In this document: piece after piece, positions 45,441 to 56,883 of the stretch
How positions within the stretch are numbered: the first letter of the stretch is position 1
Layout of the letters: every line of letters starts with the position of its first letter
DNA from: Agelaius tricolor
Lineage: Eukaryota > Chordata > Aves > Passeriformes > Icteridae
NCBI GenBank assembly: GCA_023055355.1
Contig: JALJCS010000056.1
Location: forward strand, 1,116,001-1,180,000
Reading direction: 5' to 3'
Length of the DNA stretch: 64,000 bases
The notes under the pieces: model-generated
Database searches by the model: none
What the model was told of the DNA's origin: nothing
Seen by the model: only the letters and a program-made list of their open reading frames with translations
Made by a program: the position numbers and the translations under genes

Positions 45441-46920
45441 AAACCTCAAGAGTAATTTGCTTTGTAAAGTTTTGTAAAGCACTTTATAGCGCTGTGCTAT
45501 TTGCAAAGCACCATTCAAAATATTCCTCTTGTACTGGTGTAATAATTTTTGAGGGATCTTTAGCATTCAGCTGCAAACACCTTTGACGGCATTTAATAAT
45601 TAGTTGTGCAATTAATTAAAAAATAGTAGGTGATGTCTTTTTAAGTTGATGGGGCAAAAAGATCCTTTCTAAAATGTGTAGTGGGTCAGACCACTGAGTG
45701 TCCCATTGACCACTGATTCCTGTAGGATGTAAATTAACAATGACAATAAACACTGTAATACAAACTTCAGGACATATTTGATAAACTTGTCTGTTCGTTA
45801 TGGCCCACTCTACTGTTTCAAGTGCGGTTTTCACCTCTGGAATAATTTCCTTAGGTTAACTCAGGCTCACCTTTGAGAATATTAAACAAAGGTGATAATT
45901 GTGGGGTGGTTAACCCTAAGTAAGGTCTTACCCAGTTGATGATACCCAAAAGTTTTTGTGCATCATTTAAGGTTCGAACTTTGGTTGAAAATTGAATTGT
46001 TTGCGGCTATATTGTTTGATCTACTATTTTAACTCCCAGGTACTTCCATGAGGGTTGCTGCTGCAGCTTTTCTGGTGCAATTTGCAACCGTAACTCTTGC
46101 AGTGCTTGCTTCAAACTTGGCTGAATCTGCACAAGGCCTTCTTTGGTTGGGGTTGCTATCAAGATGTCATCCATATAATGATAACAGTATGCTCCTGGGA
46201 ATTGTTCTCTCACGATTGAGAGTGCCTGTGCAAGATACCATTGACAAATTATTGGGCTATTTTTCATACCCTATGTCAGCATCTTCCATTGATATCGCTC
46301 GACTGGTGCTGCATGATTGATGGGGGGCACTGTAAATGCAAACTTTAGGATATTATCAGGATGTAAGGGAATAGTGAAAAAACAATCTTTCAAATCGACA
46401 ATCAAAATGTCTCAGGCAGCAGGTATCATAGCTGGGGATGGCATTCCAGGATATAAAGCACACGTACTTTCTATAACTGCATTAATTTTCCTTAACTCAT
46501 GGAGTAATCTCCATTTACCTGTTTTCTTTTTAATTACAAACACAGGGGTGCTCCATGGACTTCTTGATGGCTCAATATGTCCTTGATTTAATTGTTCCTG
46601 AACTAGGAATTTAAGGGCGTTTAGTTTTTCTGTTTCGAGGGGCCACTGATAAACTCACATGGGCTGTTCAGTGAGCCACTTCAAGGCCAATGTAGGATGC
46701 TTTACGCTCTTCAGCACAGTGGCCCCTGTTAAAAATCTGTTCCTACCTGAATTCTTCACACTAAGACATCTCTTCTCTACAAGTTCAGTGGCACAGTAGT
46801 AACATAGGGACGAATTGTGGCTGTCTTTCTGAATTCTTAACAGAGGTTTACCACTTAAGTAACTTTGTGTGGTATCCTCGAGGCCTTCAACAACAGACCT
46901 CACAGCTGTGGTAGGCCATG
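45441..46920 (-). pseudogene. Reverse transcriptase of the class II provirus
   Basis: The reverse strand 46007-46267 includes the palm with QWYLAQAL and the catalytic YMDD box (near 46158-46169) followed by ILIA, typical of beta/alpharetroviruses and ERVK. The fingers (46317-46650) are in other frames. Several stops and frameshifts. Confidence 0.88.
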
Positions 46921-47500
46921 ATTGAGGCTATGTGTTGGCAGATATGATGGTAACATCTGTTCTAGTATTTATCATCTCACAAATTTTGATGTGAGACGGA
47001 TTTGTCTGAGGCATTTGAAGTGTACAAACTATGTTTGGTCTTCGATCAGAAATTACTTGAGTCTAGTACACTTGAGGTTTTCCTGTCGATCCGAAGCCTT
47101 GGTCTCCTCGCAGCTTTGGGTCTGTTTTAGGAACACAAGACTTAAAAGGAATGAGTTGGGCAATGCGAGTTTTTGCTGGGATGGTCACAGGAGGAGTAGG
47201 TGTTGATACCATGGCACATATCTGTCCCGTCTAGTCTGCATCTATAACACCTGGGTGAACAAAAATACCTTGCAACGCTGCACTTGATCTTCTTAACAAT
47301 CGTGCACTCAACCCTCTCCCTATAGGCCCATGGGTCTCAAGGGGAACTTTATGCACTTTTAACGAGTCTGTAGTTATTGCAGTCTGTGGAAATATCTATT
47401 CCAGCTGAGCATCTTGTTCTCCCTGTGAGCTGGTCACATAGGCTCACACTGGGGGACAGAAAGGTGCTTGTGTCTGTGCACACTTTCCCGTCACACTCTT
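46921..47500 (-). pseudogene. Protease region of the class II provirus, active site lost
   Basis: Near 46936-46966 the reverse strand reads NTRTDVTIIS where retroviral proteases have DTGADVTIIS. The catalytic Asp and Gly are replaced, so this protease would be dead even without stops. The preceding part (to about 47200) is the linker/dUTPase-like interval, not resolved. Confidence 0.7.
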
Positions 47501-47835
47501 GTTCTTGTTTCCCTGTTCCCTGAGAGGTTGTCCGTCAATGTGGAATTTAGACCTACAGTCTTTGGCAAAGTGACCGGGTTTTCTACATCAGTTACAGTTT
47601 CCTACTGTAGGCACAGTTCCTTGTTTTTGGTGTGTCTCCAATGAGTTGGACTTGCAGGGAATGTGGCCTTGTTGCCTACATCTATAACATTGGCGTGACA
47701 ACCTCACAGCAGTTGCAAAAGAGTTGGCTAACAAAGCCATGCTATATGATTCAGTTCTAACTTTAGTACATGCATCAGTCATTTCATCTAAGGATGGATT
47801 TTCTTTTGGTAATAGAAATGTTGCCAGGTCTTAAA
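47501..47835 (-). pseudogene. gag end of the class II provirus: nucleocapsid zinc knuckles
   Basis: The reverse strand has CYRCRQQGH (first knuckle, last Cys displaced). The second knuckle CRKPGHFAKDC has a stop inside its CX2C. An N-terminal capsid tail (47588-47782) precedes. The remaining gag and the 5' LTR are absent: the provirus is cut at about 47835. Confidence 0.8.
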
Positions 47836-48600
47836 GAAACACTTACAATTTTGGACACAGATAGATATGGAATACAATAATTTTGGGTTACCCAGGACAA
47901 GACCGAGAGGGATTAGACAATATGTGTTGTCCTACCAATTTGACTGCATAGGGCCCAACCAGTGAGATGTTTGGGGTCAGTTTTACAGGCTTTTTGATAA
48001 TTTTGGTGGCACTCGTGGAAGGAATGCTAGGCACCCTTTTACACTCCAGGATATATACTCAGCTTCTATGTCATAATGAATTAAAACTGTGTTTTTCTGT
48101 TTCACTTTGCAGTCCTTTAGATTTCGGGTGAGACAAGCTGGTGATGTTCCATGTTTTGTGTTTCTATTTGGCTGTGTCTTTAGTAGACTTTCAAAGGACT
48201 TCTACTAATGCATGACACCACCATGTACCAGTTGTAGGGGGACCTTTGTAGACAGATACATACTGGCCCGTGGGATCTGTCTTGTTTGCTGCAAGTTCAT
48301 GCTTAAGCAGGCCTCCAAGTGTATTGGAGGATATTAGTATCTACTGTAGCGTTCCTGGTGTTACTATCAGGATGATGACCAATAGCAGCCATTGACCTGT
48401 AAAATAAAATAATGTATATCTCAGCAGATGCACCAGATGGGACAGGTTAGTTTCCTTAGTTGAAAATGTGGTAAATACCCATCTGGAACTGATTCTGTGT
48501 TGGTGACCATTAGAGTCAGTAGCCACCCAGGCTAGTGGTGCTTGAGTGTCCCTTAGAGTCATAGGTACAATTCCAGTTTGGGGTAATTTGACCATGACTG
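47836..48600 (-). pseudogene. env N-terminal part of the older ERV
   Basis: The reverse-strand frame 48341-48595 contains a strongly hydrophobic segment (LLLVIILIV) that could be an env signal peptide, overlapping a pol-like end. The following 0.5 kb is SU-like by position only, with stops. It may be the upstream part of the env whose TM is at 41142-39466. Confidence 0.45.
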
Positions 48601-49570
48601 GTTGGCCTAATTTTAAATTCTCCTAAAAGGCTTCAATTTTATCATTTGAACTTGATTCAAGAGATATGATGCTCAAGAAAGCTCATGAAACAGGACTACC
48701 CATTGGTTCATATCAGTTATTTATCTCATATAATACAGAGGGTAACCTTTCATCTCATCCATATTGTCATACTTATATTGTCCTTTCTTTCTCATTTACT
48801 GCAAGCAGCTCAGCCTTTAATTCTTCCACCTGTGCATTTCCCATATCTTATTATTCTACTTCCATTCCTGTCTGAAAGTTAAGAGCAACTGCGCTGTACT
48901 TTCATTTGCCATCAATATGTTTGGCTGAGGCATCAGTGAACCAGGTATCTAACTTCAGAGTCTGAAGTTAATGGGGGAGCATCCTGTATAGGACTAGGCT
49001 TATATGGCTGTTGCAAAGCCAGCATATCTGGGGTCACAGGTATCTGCAATTTTGTAGGTTTTTTCAGTCCTTTAGTTATATCCATCTGATCTGTGAGTCC
49101 TGAGAAATACACATACCATTTGTGTACCATTGTTTTTTGTGTAATCCCATTAGGCAGACCATTGCCTTTTTCAATACTGGCTAACAAGTTAAAAGGTCCT
49201 CGGATTTGCACAGGTTGGAGCTGTTGAATTTTCTCTACCTGTTTGAGGGCTCGGGTCAGAGACAATAATCCCTTTTCCCAGACAGCGGATCTCTTTTCAG
49301 TATCTTTTAATGCTGTGAAACTGAACCCTTTTGGTTATTTGGGTCCATGAGAGCCTTTCTGGAACATATTAAGTCCCATGTTCAGCAAAACCCCATTCAA
49401 CTGTTATAGGATCACTGGGATGAACTGGTCCTAGTGATTGATATGCTTTTAATTCTTCTATTAGCCTGTTTGTGACTATCAAGCCACTCCCGTGGTCTGG
49501 TTTTTCCTCATTACTGAGTACGATGGCCTCACTATTATAGAAAATCCAGGTACATGTTTTATCCAATATC
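48601..49570 (-). pseudogene. RNase H region of the older ERV; integrase deleted
   Basis: The frames 48933-49265 and 49369-49566 follow RT on the reverse strand. No integrase core is visible between here and the env-like segment, so pol has an internal deletion. Confidence 0.55.
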
Positions 49571-50590
49571 CTAAACTACCCATGATCTTTTGAAGTTCCT
49601 TTTTAGTAGTCAGGGTGGGTTTAGCATCCAATTTTGTAATGGTTTTCTCTGGGATTACAGCCTGACCAGAAATCTACCAGGCTCCCTGGAATTTTACCTC
49701 CTTAGAGGGGCCTTGGCATTGAGCAGAGAGCACTTCTATCCCCTCATCATTTAATTTATTCCATATATCCTGTGCTGTTGATCTTACCTAACCTTCCCCT
49801 TCACCCCCTATCAACACATCATCGATGTATTGATAAATTTGTACCCCTCCCAGGATTTCTATTTATTGAAAGAATTTAACTAGAGCATTGTGTGCTATTG
49901 TGGGTGAATGCTTATAGCCTTGGGGTAGGCAATTAAAGGTATATTATGTCCCCTCCCAAGTAAATGCAAATTTGGGCTTTTCTTCTTCCTGAACTGGAAC
50001 CATGCAGAACATGTCTTTTACATCTAAAACTGCCATCCATTTAGGTGCAGCTACTTGCAGGGTAGCAGTGAGACTAGCAATGTTTGTGACTGCTGCAGGG
50101 AATGGTCCTGTGTTGGCATTCAGCCACCAATAATCAGTAGTTAAGCATCAGCTCCCATTTCCTTACTGGCCTAACAGGAGAATTGTATGGGGAGTGTGTC
50201 CTAAATAAAATACCCCTGTATTCTATATCCTTAATTACTTAATTTATCCCTTCTCTGGCTGCAGGGGAAACAGGGTACTGTTTGATATTAGTTGCAGTAG
50301 AACCAGGTAAAAATGGAGACATTTTTAATAGATTCATTTTCCTATTTTCTCCAGAAAATTTACTATTTGGAGTTTTTGCAGGCCCAAATAACCAAACATT
50401 CACATTTGGCAATTGCCAAACTTTTCCTTTAAGAATATTGTGTCCTAAAATATTTTCTTCATGGTCTGAAATTGCAAATGTGTGTGAGGTCATCAGTTTT
50501 CCCCAGGTAACCATAAGTGTAATTTGGCAGTATAACATATAATACTTTGTCCATTAAATCCTGGTAGATGGACCCTATTCCTTTCAAAAC
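49571..50590 (-). pseudogene. Reverse transcriptase of the older ERV
   Basis: The reverse strand carries NIKQYPVSPAAREGIN (about 50235-50285, the class I/III-type RT entry), a degenerate fingers part, then LPQGYKHSPTIAH and the catalytic YIDD box near 49818-49830 followed by VLIGG. Stops split it. Related to, but distinct from, the RT of the nested provirus at 36393-37400. Confidence 0.82.
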
Positions 50591-51760
50591 TTAAGTTTAG
50601 TTTTTCAGCATCTGTGGAGGTGATTAGACATATTTGGGCTCCTATATCAATTAGAAAATTCAAAGTTTCTTTTCTAGGTCCTACTAGTAAGTAGATATGG
50701 GGCCCATCCTTATAAGACCATTGATAGGTTATAATGAGCCACTGATGAGGCCCAAGAGTTGTTTCCTTTTTGTGTTTCTGTTGTCTCAGAAGGGTTGGGG
50801 GGGAATGGACAGTGGTTTTCCTGTGGAAGGTTTTTGTTTTTTGTGTTTCCCCCTTGTTGTACTACTTTGACTAAGTCTGCTATTACTGCAGTGGGTTGTC
50901 CCCTCAGAGCTGCAAAGGAAATACCTAAAGTCAATGCCATCCTCCACAGCTCATTTCACTCTTCCCAGAAGTGAACTGGGGTTTTTGATCTTTCTATTAT
51001 CTTGGGTGGGGTATGTTCACATTTCAGTTGTTGAGCTCCTCTCAATAGCCTGAGTTTGTTCTCCGTGATGAGTTTCCTAGCCTATTTTCTTTGTGTGGTT
51101 TATATCATGCAAGAGTCCTGCCCACATGGGGATAGGTCATCTCAGGGCTTGGGGATCTTGCAATGCTTCATTATGCATTACATCTCTTCTAATTTCATCT
51201 CGTTTCCCCACTAAATAAGTTTTTAACAATGTTGAAGCTCCTCTCAACAGAGGTCTTAATATATTAGGATACACCTCTGCAGAGATTGGTGTCTCCATTT
51301 GCACAACTGTACACTTCCCAGAGGCAAACCTGCCTTTGTACCAGTGGTGGCAATTTCATTAGCTGACTGTATGGGTATGGAAGCTGATTCTCCTCTTTCC
51401 ATAACATCTGTTCCTCCTGCCCAACATGCAACCCTGCTGATTATGGAATGGGGTTGATTGGTAGGCTCAGGTCCTAGATATAATAAGACTCTTGGCCCCC
51501 AGTATCTGTCAGCTTCATTTCCATCCAGCAATATTCTGTCTCCCCCCGAGAGGCTCAGTCTCCATAAATACTTAGTTTCTGACACCCCTGGTTATTGTCC
51601 ATATTTTTCCTGTAGATTTGCCAATTGCAGGAGGTCCCAAGGAGTAGTTCTGACCATGTTCCTCCTGACCTTGAGATCCTTCAAACACTTTGGTCTTAAT
51701 TATGGGTCTCATTTTTAATTCTGGAACCTCTTCCACTTTAGGAGCTAGCAGTTCAATTGT
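50591..51760 (-). pseudogene. Protease and gag of the older ERV
   Basis: Near 50620-50655 the reverse strand reads LIDIGAQICLIT, a protease active site with DIG in place of DTG. The gag frames 50710-50940, 51256-51585 and 51572-51793 lie upstream. A CR1 interrupts gag at 51761. Confidence 0.6.
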
Positions 51761-52208
51761 TTCATCGGAGCTGGAGAAGGGTCTGGAGCACAAGTCTGAT
51801 GAGGAGAAGCTGAGGGAGCTTGGGGTCTCAGCCTAGAAAAAAAGGAGACTGAGGGAGGACCTTATTGCTCTCTACGACTACCTGAAAGAAGATTGTAGCC
51901 AGGTGGGGGTCAGTCTCTTCTTCCAGGTAACAAGTGACAGGATGAGAGGAAATGGCCTCAAGTTGTGCTAGGGGAGGTTTAGATTGGATATTAGGAAACA
52001 TTTTTTCACTGAAATGGTTGTAAAGCATTGGAACAGGCTGCCCAGACAAATGATGGAGTCACCATCCCTGGAAGTGTTAAAAAAATATGTGGATATGGCA
52101 CTTGAGGACATGGTTTAGTGGTGAACATGGTGGTGGTGTTGGGTTAATGGTTGGAGTTGATGATCTATAATATCTTTTCCAACCTTAACGATTCTATAAT
52201 TCTATGAT
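51761..52208 (+). mobile_element. CR1 LINE 3' fragment, inserted in ERV gag
   Basis: The + strand reads the CR1 3' domain: GAGCACAAGTCTGATGAGGA, the GRGNGLKL-type and MESPSLEV-type blocks, ending with GATTCTATAATTCTATGATT. About 450 bp, 5'-truncated. Confidence 0.93.
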
Positions 52209-52396
52209 TTAGTCCATGACCTTGGCCTCTATCTGACTTAACAGTCTTTGAGGTAGGGAAGATCATGTGTGGTGTTGGATTGTTGTGTCTTTAAGCCAGT
52301 TCTGTTCCCACCACCGCTGTGCTCATTCAGTTTTCTCCAAGTTCATTCTTCATTAATATGGTGATTGAAGGGAAGTCGGGTTCAGATCCCCAAATT
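52209..52396 (-). pseudogene. Leader/gag start of the older ERV
   Basis: Short interval between the CR1 and the LTR. Directly next to the LTR the reverse strand reads TTGGGGATCTGAACCCGAC, reminiscent of a primer-binding site but not matched to a tRNA. Confidence 0.4.
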
Positions 52397-53122
52397 TGGA
52401 GTGGTGAAGATCTATGCTGTGACATGTTCAATGTCGTGATGCACATACAGCTGCCACAGAGGTGATAATACACGGTGTTATACAGAAATTACCATAATAG
52501 AATTTAATTCATTGGCTATTCTCATCCAAAATCAAATTCTCTTTGAGTCGCTGTTATGATCCCACTCCTGAAATAATGTTAGGGTCCAATTATTAAGAGG
52601 CCTCTGCCTGAATTCAGGTGCAGATGAGACTGTATGCCAAAGTCAATAGTACAGATTTTATTTAAGAGTAAATGTGAGGTAGAGAAAGAAAGAGGAGGGG
52701 AGAAAGAGAGAGACAGATTAGGTAGAAGATAGTCACCACAACATGGGCCCCTGCAGCATCCCACTGGCCCTCCTTCTTCTGGTCTTCTCAGAGGTGGGGG
52801 TCCCCTGAGTGTTCTTCTGGAGGTACCACTTTTATACAGTACAAGTCCAGGGTATCCACAAGGTGTATGTACTGTTCCCAAAACTTTGGATGGCATGTGT
52901 ATAAGCAGTTGCTTCCTTTCTCACAGTTTGCCATGGTGGGAATTTTTGTTTGAATAGGTTACCCAGATCTGCCTCACCAGGCCTGGCATTTTCCTGTTTT
53001 TGCCGTCTACGCTTTTCCCACAGTCTGCACAGTGGAATTTTGTCTGGTGAGCTAATTCCAAACCTTTCACCTCCACGTAGGCCTGAAATTAACACCTTCC
53101 TGTTTGCCACCTGAGTTTATCA
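52397..53122 (-). mobile_element. Probable 5' LTR of the older ERV
   Basis: The + strand starts TGGAGTGGTGAAG and ends GAGTTTATCA, so on the reverse strand TGATAAACTC...CACTCCA. A TATAAAAG box (reverse strand, about 52833) and AATAAAATC (about 52655) are in order. A shorter alternative starting TGTTATGATCC at 52552 is possible. It shows no clear match to the LTR at 30473-31241, so joining both into one provirus is uncertain. Confidence 0.5.
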
Positions 53123-53772
53123 TAAGTTCTTGTTGTGGTAGTTCCTCTTGTAGGAACTTCCTCCTTTGAAAGTTTTTGAGACCATTTAACTGCATTCTTT
53201 AAGTCCTGACAGGCACTCACAGGACTTCCCCATCTTCCCGCATTACACACCAAGTGCTCCAGGGTTCTTGAGCAAAAGTAATCCCACAGATGGGTTTGCC
53301 TTTACCTGAGGTAGGAATAACCCGGAGTGTTTTCCCCAGCATGTTTTTAATGTGCACTACAGGAACTTTATCCCCCTCTATAGTACGTAAAAATTTTGAT
53401 TGGGCAGGACCAGCCTGATTGGCAGATCCTCTGGTGTTGACTAACCAGGTGGCCTTTGCAAATGTGTATCCCAATGTTTGAGGGTCCCAGCACACATTGC
53501 TCTCAGTGTAGTCTTTAACAGTTCATTACATCATTTCATTTTTCCATAGGCTGGTGCATAATAGGCAATGTGATACACCCACTCAATGCCATGTTCTTTG
53601 GCCCAAGTGTCTATAAGGTTGTTTTGGAAATGGGTTCCATTGTCTGATTCAATTCCTTCTGGGGTACTGTGTCACCCTAAGACTTGCTTTTCAAGCCCCA
53701 GGATAGCATTCCAAGTGGTGGCATGGGGCACAGAGTATGCTTCCTGCTATCTAGTGGTTGCTTCCACCACTG
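53123..53772 (-). pseudogene. ERVL integrase, core and C-terminal part
   Basis: The reverse strand holds DNGTHFQNNLIDTWAKEHGI (second catalytic Asp, near 53590-53650), then ATWLVNTRGSANQAGPAQS and the C-terminal domain (53217-53495). Homologous to 13743-14280. The N-terminal half lies at 58871-59200, beyond an inserted CR1. Confidence 0.85.
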
Positions 53773-54816
53773 TATCATAGAATATGCTGAGTTGGAAGGG
53801 ACCCATCAGGATCATTGAGTATAAGTCCTGGCCCTGTGTCAAACATGCCAAGAACCACACCATGTGCCTGAGAGCATCATCTAAAAGCTTCTTGAACTCT
53901 GTCAGGCTTTGTGCTATGACCACTTCCCTGGGGAGCCTGTTCCAGTGCCCGACCACCCTCTGGGTGAAGAACCTATTCGTAATATCCAACATAAACCTCC
54001 CCTGATGTAGCTTCATGCCGTTTCTTCAAGTCCTGTCACTGGTAACAGAAGAGTAGAGATCAGTTCCTGCCCCTCCGCTTCTCCTCGTGAGGATGTTGAA
54101 GACAACAATGAGGTCTACCCTCAGTCTCCTCCAGGCTGAACTAATCAAGTGATCTCAGACACTCCTCATACGACTTCCCCTCCAGACCCTTCACCATCTT
54201 CGTGGCTCTCCTTTGGAGACTCTCTAATAGTTTAACATCTTTTTTATATTGTAGTGACCAAAACTGCACACAGGACTCAAGGTGAGGCTGCACCACTGCA
54301 GAGAAGAGTGGGACAATCACCTCCTTTGACTGGCTGGTGATGCTGTGCTTGATGCAGCCCAGGACACAGATGGCCTTCCTGGCTTCCAGGACACTGCTGA
54401 CTCATATCCAACTTTGCATCAACCAGGACCCCCAGGTCCCTTTCTGCAGTGCTGCCCTCCAGCCTCTTGTTCACCAGTCTATACACACAACTAGGGTTGC
54501 CCTTTCCCAGGTGCAGAATCTGGCACATCTTTGTTAAATTTCATACGGTTGGTGATTGCACCTCTCTCTAATTTGTTTAGATCTCTCTGCAGGGCCTCCC
54601 TGCCTTCAAGGGATTTAACAGTTGTTGGCAAACTTAGTATTCCTTCAAGGCCTGTGTCTGAGTCGTTAATACAGATGCTGAAGAGAACTGGGCCAAGAAT
54701 GGAGCCCTGCGGAATGCCACTAGTGTCCGGCCACCAGTCTGATGTTACCCCATTAACTATAACCCTTTGTGCATGACCCATGAGCCAGTTGCTCACCCAT
54801 CACGTAATATGATTAT

Positions 54817-55629
54817 TCAGCTGGACATTTTGTGCAGAAGGATCCTGCGAGAGACCGTATCAAAAGCTTTGCTGAAGTCCAAAAAGATTATATCTACTGG
54901 CTTTCCTGGATCAACTAGGTGGGTTACTTTGCCATAGAAGGAAATCAGGTTTGACAAGCAGGACTTTCCCCTCATGAAGCCGTGCTGGCTGTGACCGATG
55001 ACTGTGTTGGCTTCCAGCTGTTCTTCAGTACCTCCCAGAATAATCCTTTCCATTATATTATCCGGTTCTGAAGTGAGACTGACAGACCTGTAGTTTCTGG
55101 GGTCCTCCTTCTTGCCCATGTGGAAAATTGGGACGTTATCCAGTTTCTGGTCAGCTGGGACCTCTCCGGATTCCCAAGAGCACTCGAAAATCATCAAGAG
55201 AGGTTTTGCAATGACACAAGCCAGCACCTTTGGGATTCTTGGATGAATCCCATCAGGCCCCATAGATTTGTAGGGATCCAGCTGGAGCAGCAGATCCCAC
55301 ACAAGTTCAGGGTCGACTGGGAGTTGATAATTCTTGCAGTCGTGGTCCTTCAGCTCAGGGCACTGAGACTGCCATGGTCCATCATCAGTGTTGAAGACAG
55401 AGGCAAAGAATGCATTAAACATCTCTGTCCACAGTTCTGGCAGCTTCAACTCCAGTTGAGCTTTGGCCACATGAATTTTCTCCCTGTAGTGGTAAGCAGC
55501 ATCTCTGTATTCCTCCCATGTCATCTGAACTTGCTTCAACTGGCCATATACCTCCCTTTTTTGCCTTTTTTCCAAGAGTCCCTGCTCAGCCAAGCTGGCT
55601 GTCTGCCTCATGTGCTTGACTTCTGACAT
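54817..55629 (-). pseudogene. CR1 ORF2 reverse transcriptase, 270-codon open frame
   Basis: The longest uninterrupted coding stretch in the window. It reads MGPDGIHPRIPKVLA, then NYRSVSLTS, GHSQHGFMRGKSCLSNLISF and IIFLDFSKAFDTVS (palm motif A, catalytic Asp). The catalytic FADD region and thumb lie in other frames to the left (54491-54796 has [13 protein letters not shown]). RT of a non-LTR retrotransposon, acting by target-primed reverse transcription in intact elements. Confidence 0.9.
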
Positions 55630-56491
55630 TTGGGAATTGCCTGCTCCTGTGCCCTTAAGAGGTGATGTTTAAAAAGTGACCAGCCCTGATGGACCCCAGC
55701 ACCTGCAAAAACTTTTTCCATCGAGACTTTACTCACTAGTTCCCTGAGCATCCTGAAGTCTTCTCTCCTCATGTCGAGTTGAGATTTTCTTGGAACCTTT
55801 CCTCCTGTCAGCAGAGATTTTAAACTTGGTCGCTTCATGGTTGCTGTGGCCAAGACAACTGCCAATCTCCACTTTGCCCATGAGATCCTCTCTGTTGACA
55901 AGCAGTAGATCAAGGAGGGCATCTTTCTGAGTAGTCTCCCTTAGGACCTATTCCATAATGTTTTCATCCAGGTGTTTTAGGAATCTTCTGGCCTGCATTG
56001 TACCAGCGGTGTGGTGTTCCCAGTAAACATCTGGCAAGTTGAAGTCTCCCCTAAGGACAAGAGTAGTTGACTTGGAAGGGTCCCTTAGTTCCTCAAAGAA
56101 TAATTTGTCAGTGTCATCGTCCTGGATAGGAGGTCTGTATTAGACTTCCATGATGACATCTGCATTATTTGTTTGTCCCTTGATTCTTACCCAGAGGCTC
56201 TCAACTGTGCCATTTCCAACTGCAAGCTCCCTATATTCCAGCCCTTCTATTACATACAATGCCATCCCCCACCTCCCCCTCTTCTGCCCTGCCTATCCCT
56301 CCTAAAGAGTCTGTAACCATCCATCAGGGCACTCCAATCACAGGACTCATCCTTCCTGGTTTCACTTATACCAATGATGTCAAATCTCTGACTGGGCCAA
56401 AGCTTCGAGCTCATCTTGTTTGTTCCTCATGCTGCGTGCATTGGTATAGAAACATTTCAGGTGTGTTACATTGTAGCCTACACCTCCTGAA
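55630..56491 (-). pseudogene. CR1 ORF2 endonuclease, broken
   Basis: The reverse strand starts near 56470 with NARSMRNKQDELEAL, the N-terminal block of the CR1 APE-like endonuclease, and ends with 55608-55922, which borders the RT. Several stops. Confidence 0.82.
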
Positions 56492-56877
56492 TATAGTAAA
56501 ATCAGGCAACCCCAAATCTGGGAATGATTAGCATCTGACTCCAAGGCTTTGGAATGCTGAACACTCATTTTATTAAAACTATATTATTTTACATTATACT
56601 ACACTATCTCTGTACTACGAAGAATCCTAAAGAATACTCAAGAAAGCTTGTGACTGTCTCCTGACAGTCAGGACACAGCTTGGACCTGATTGGCCAAGGA
56701 AACAAAACAATCCTCAGCAGAATCCAATTATAAAATTCCTTCAGGTAAATAATCTTTCAATACATTCCACATGTGCACAAACACAGGTGCAGCAAATGAG
56801 ATAAGATTTTTTTTGATTATTCTTTTCTCTGCTTCTCTCACAGCTTCTCTCTGTTCAGAGGGCATGTGAATATCACA
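56492..56877 (-). mobile_element. Solo LTR, passerine ERVK type, 6-bp TSD
   Basis: Nested in the CR1. The + strand runs TATAGTAAAATCAGG (terminal TG mutated) to GTGAATATCACA, with the perfect 6-bp repeat CCTGAA at 56486-56491 and 56878-56883. The reverse strand starts TGTGATATTCACATGCC and is related to 18856-19191. Confidence 0.92.
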
Positions 56878-56883
56878 CCTGAA

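Noticed and set aside
30473..53122. Treating 30473-31241 and 52397-53122 as the LTR pair of one provirus
   Set aside because: No convincing sequence match between the two LTRs; kept as separate, uncertain calls.
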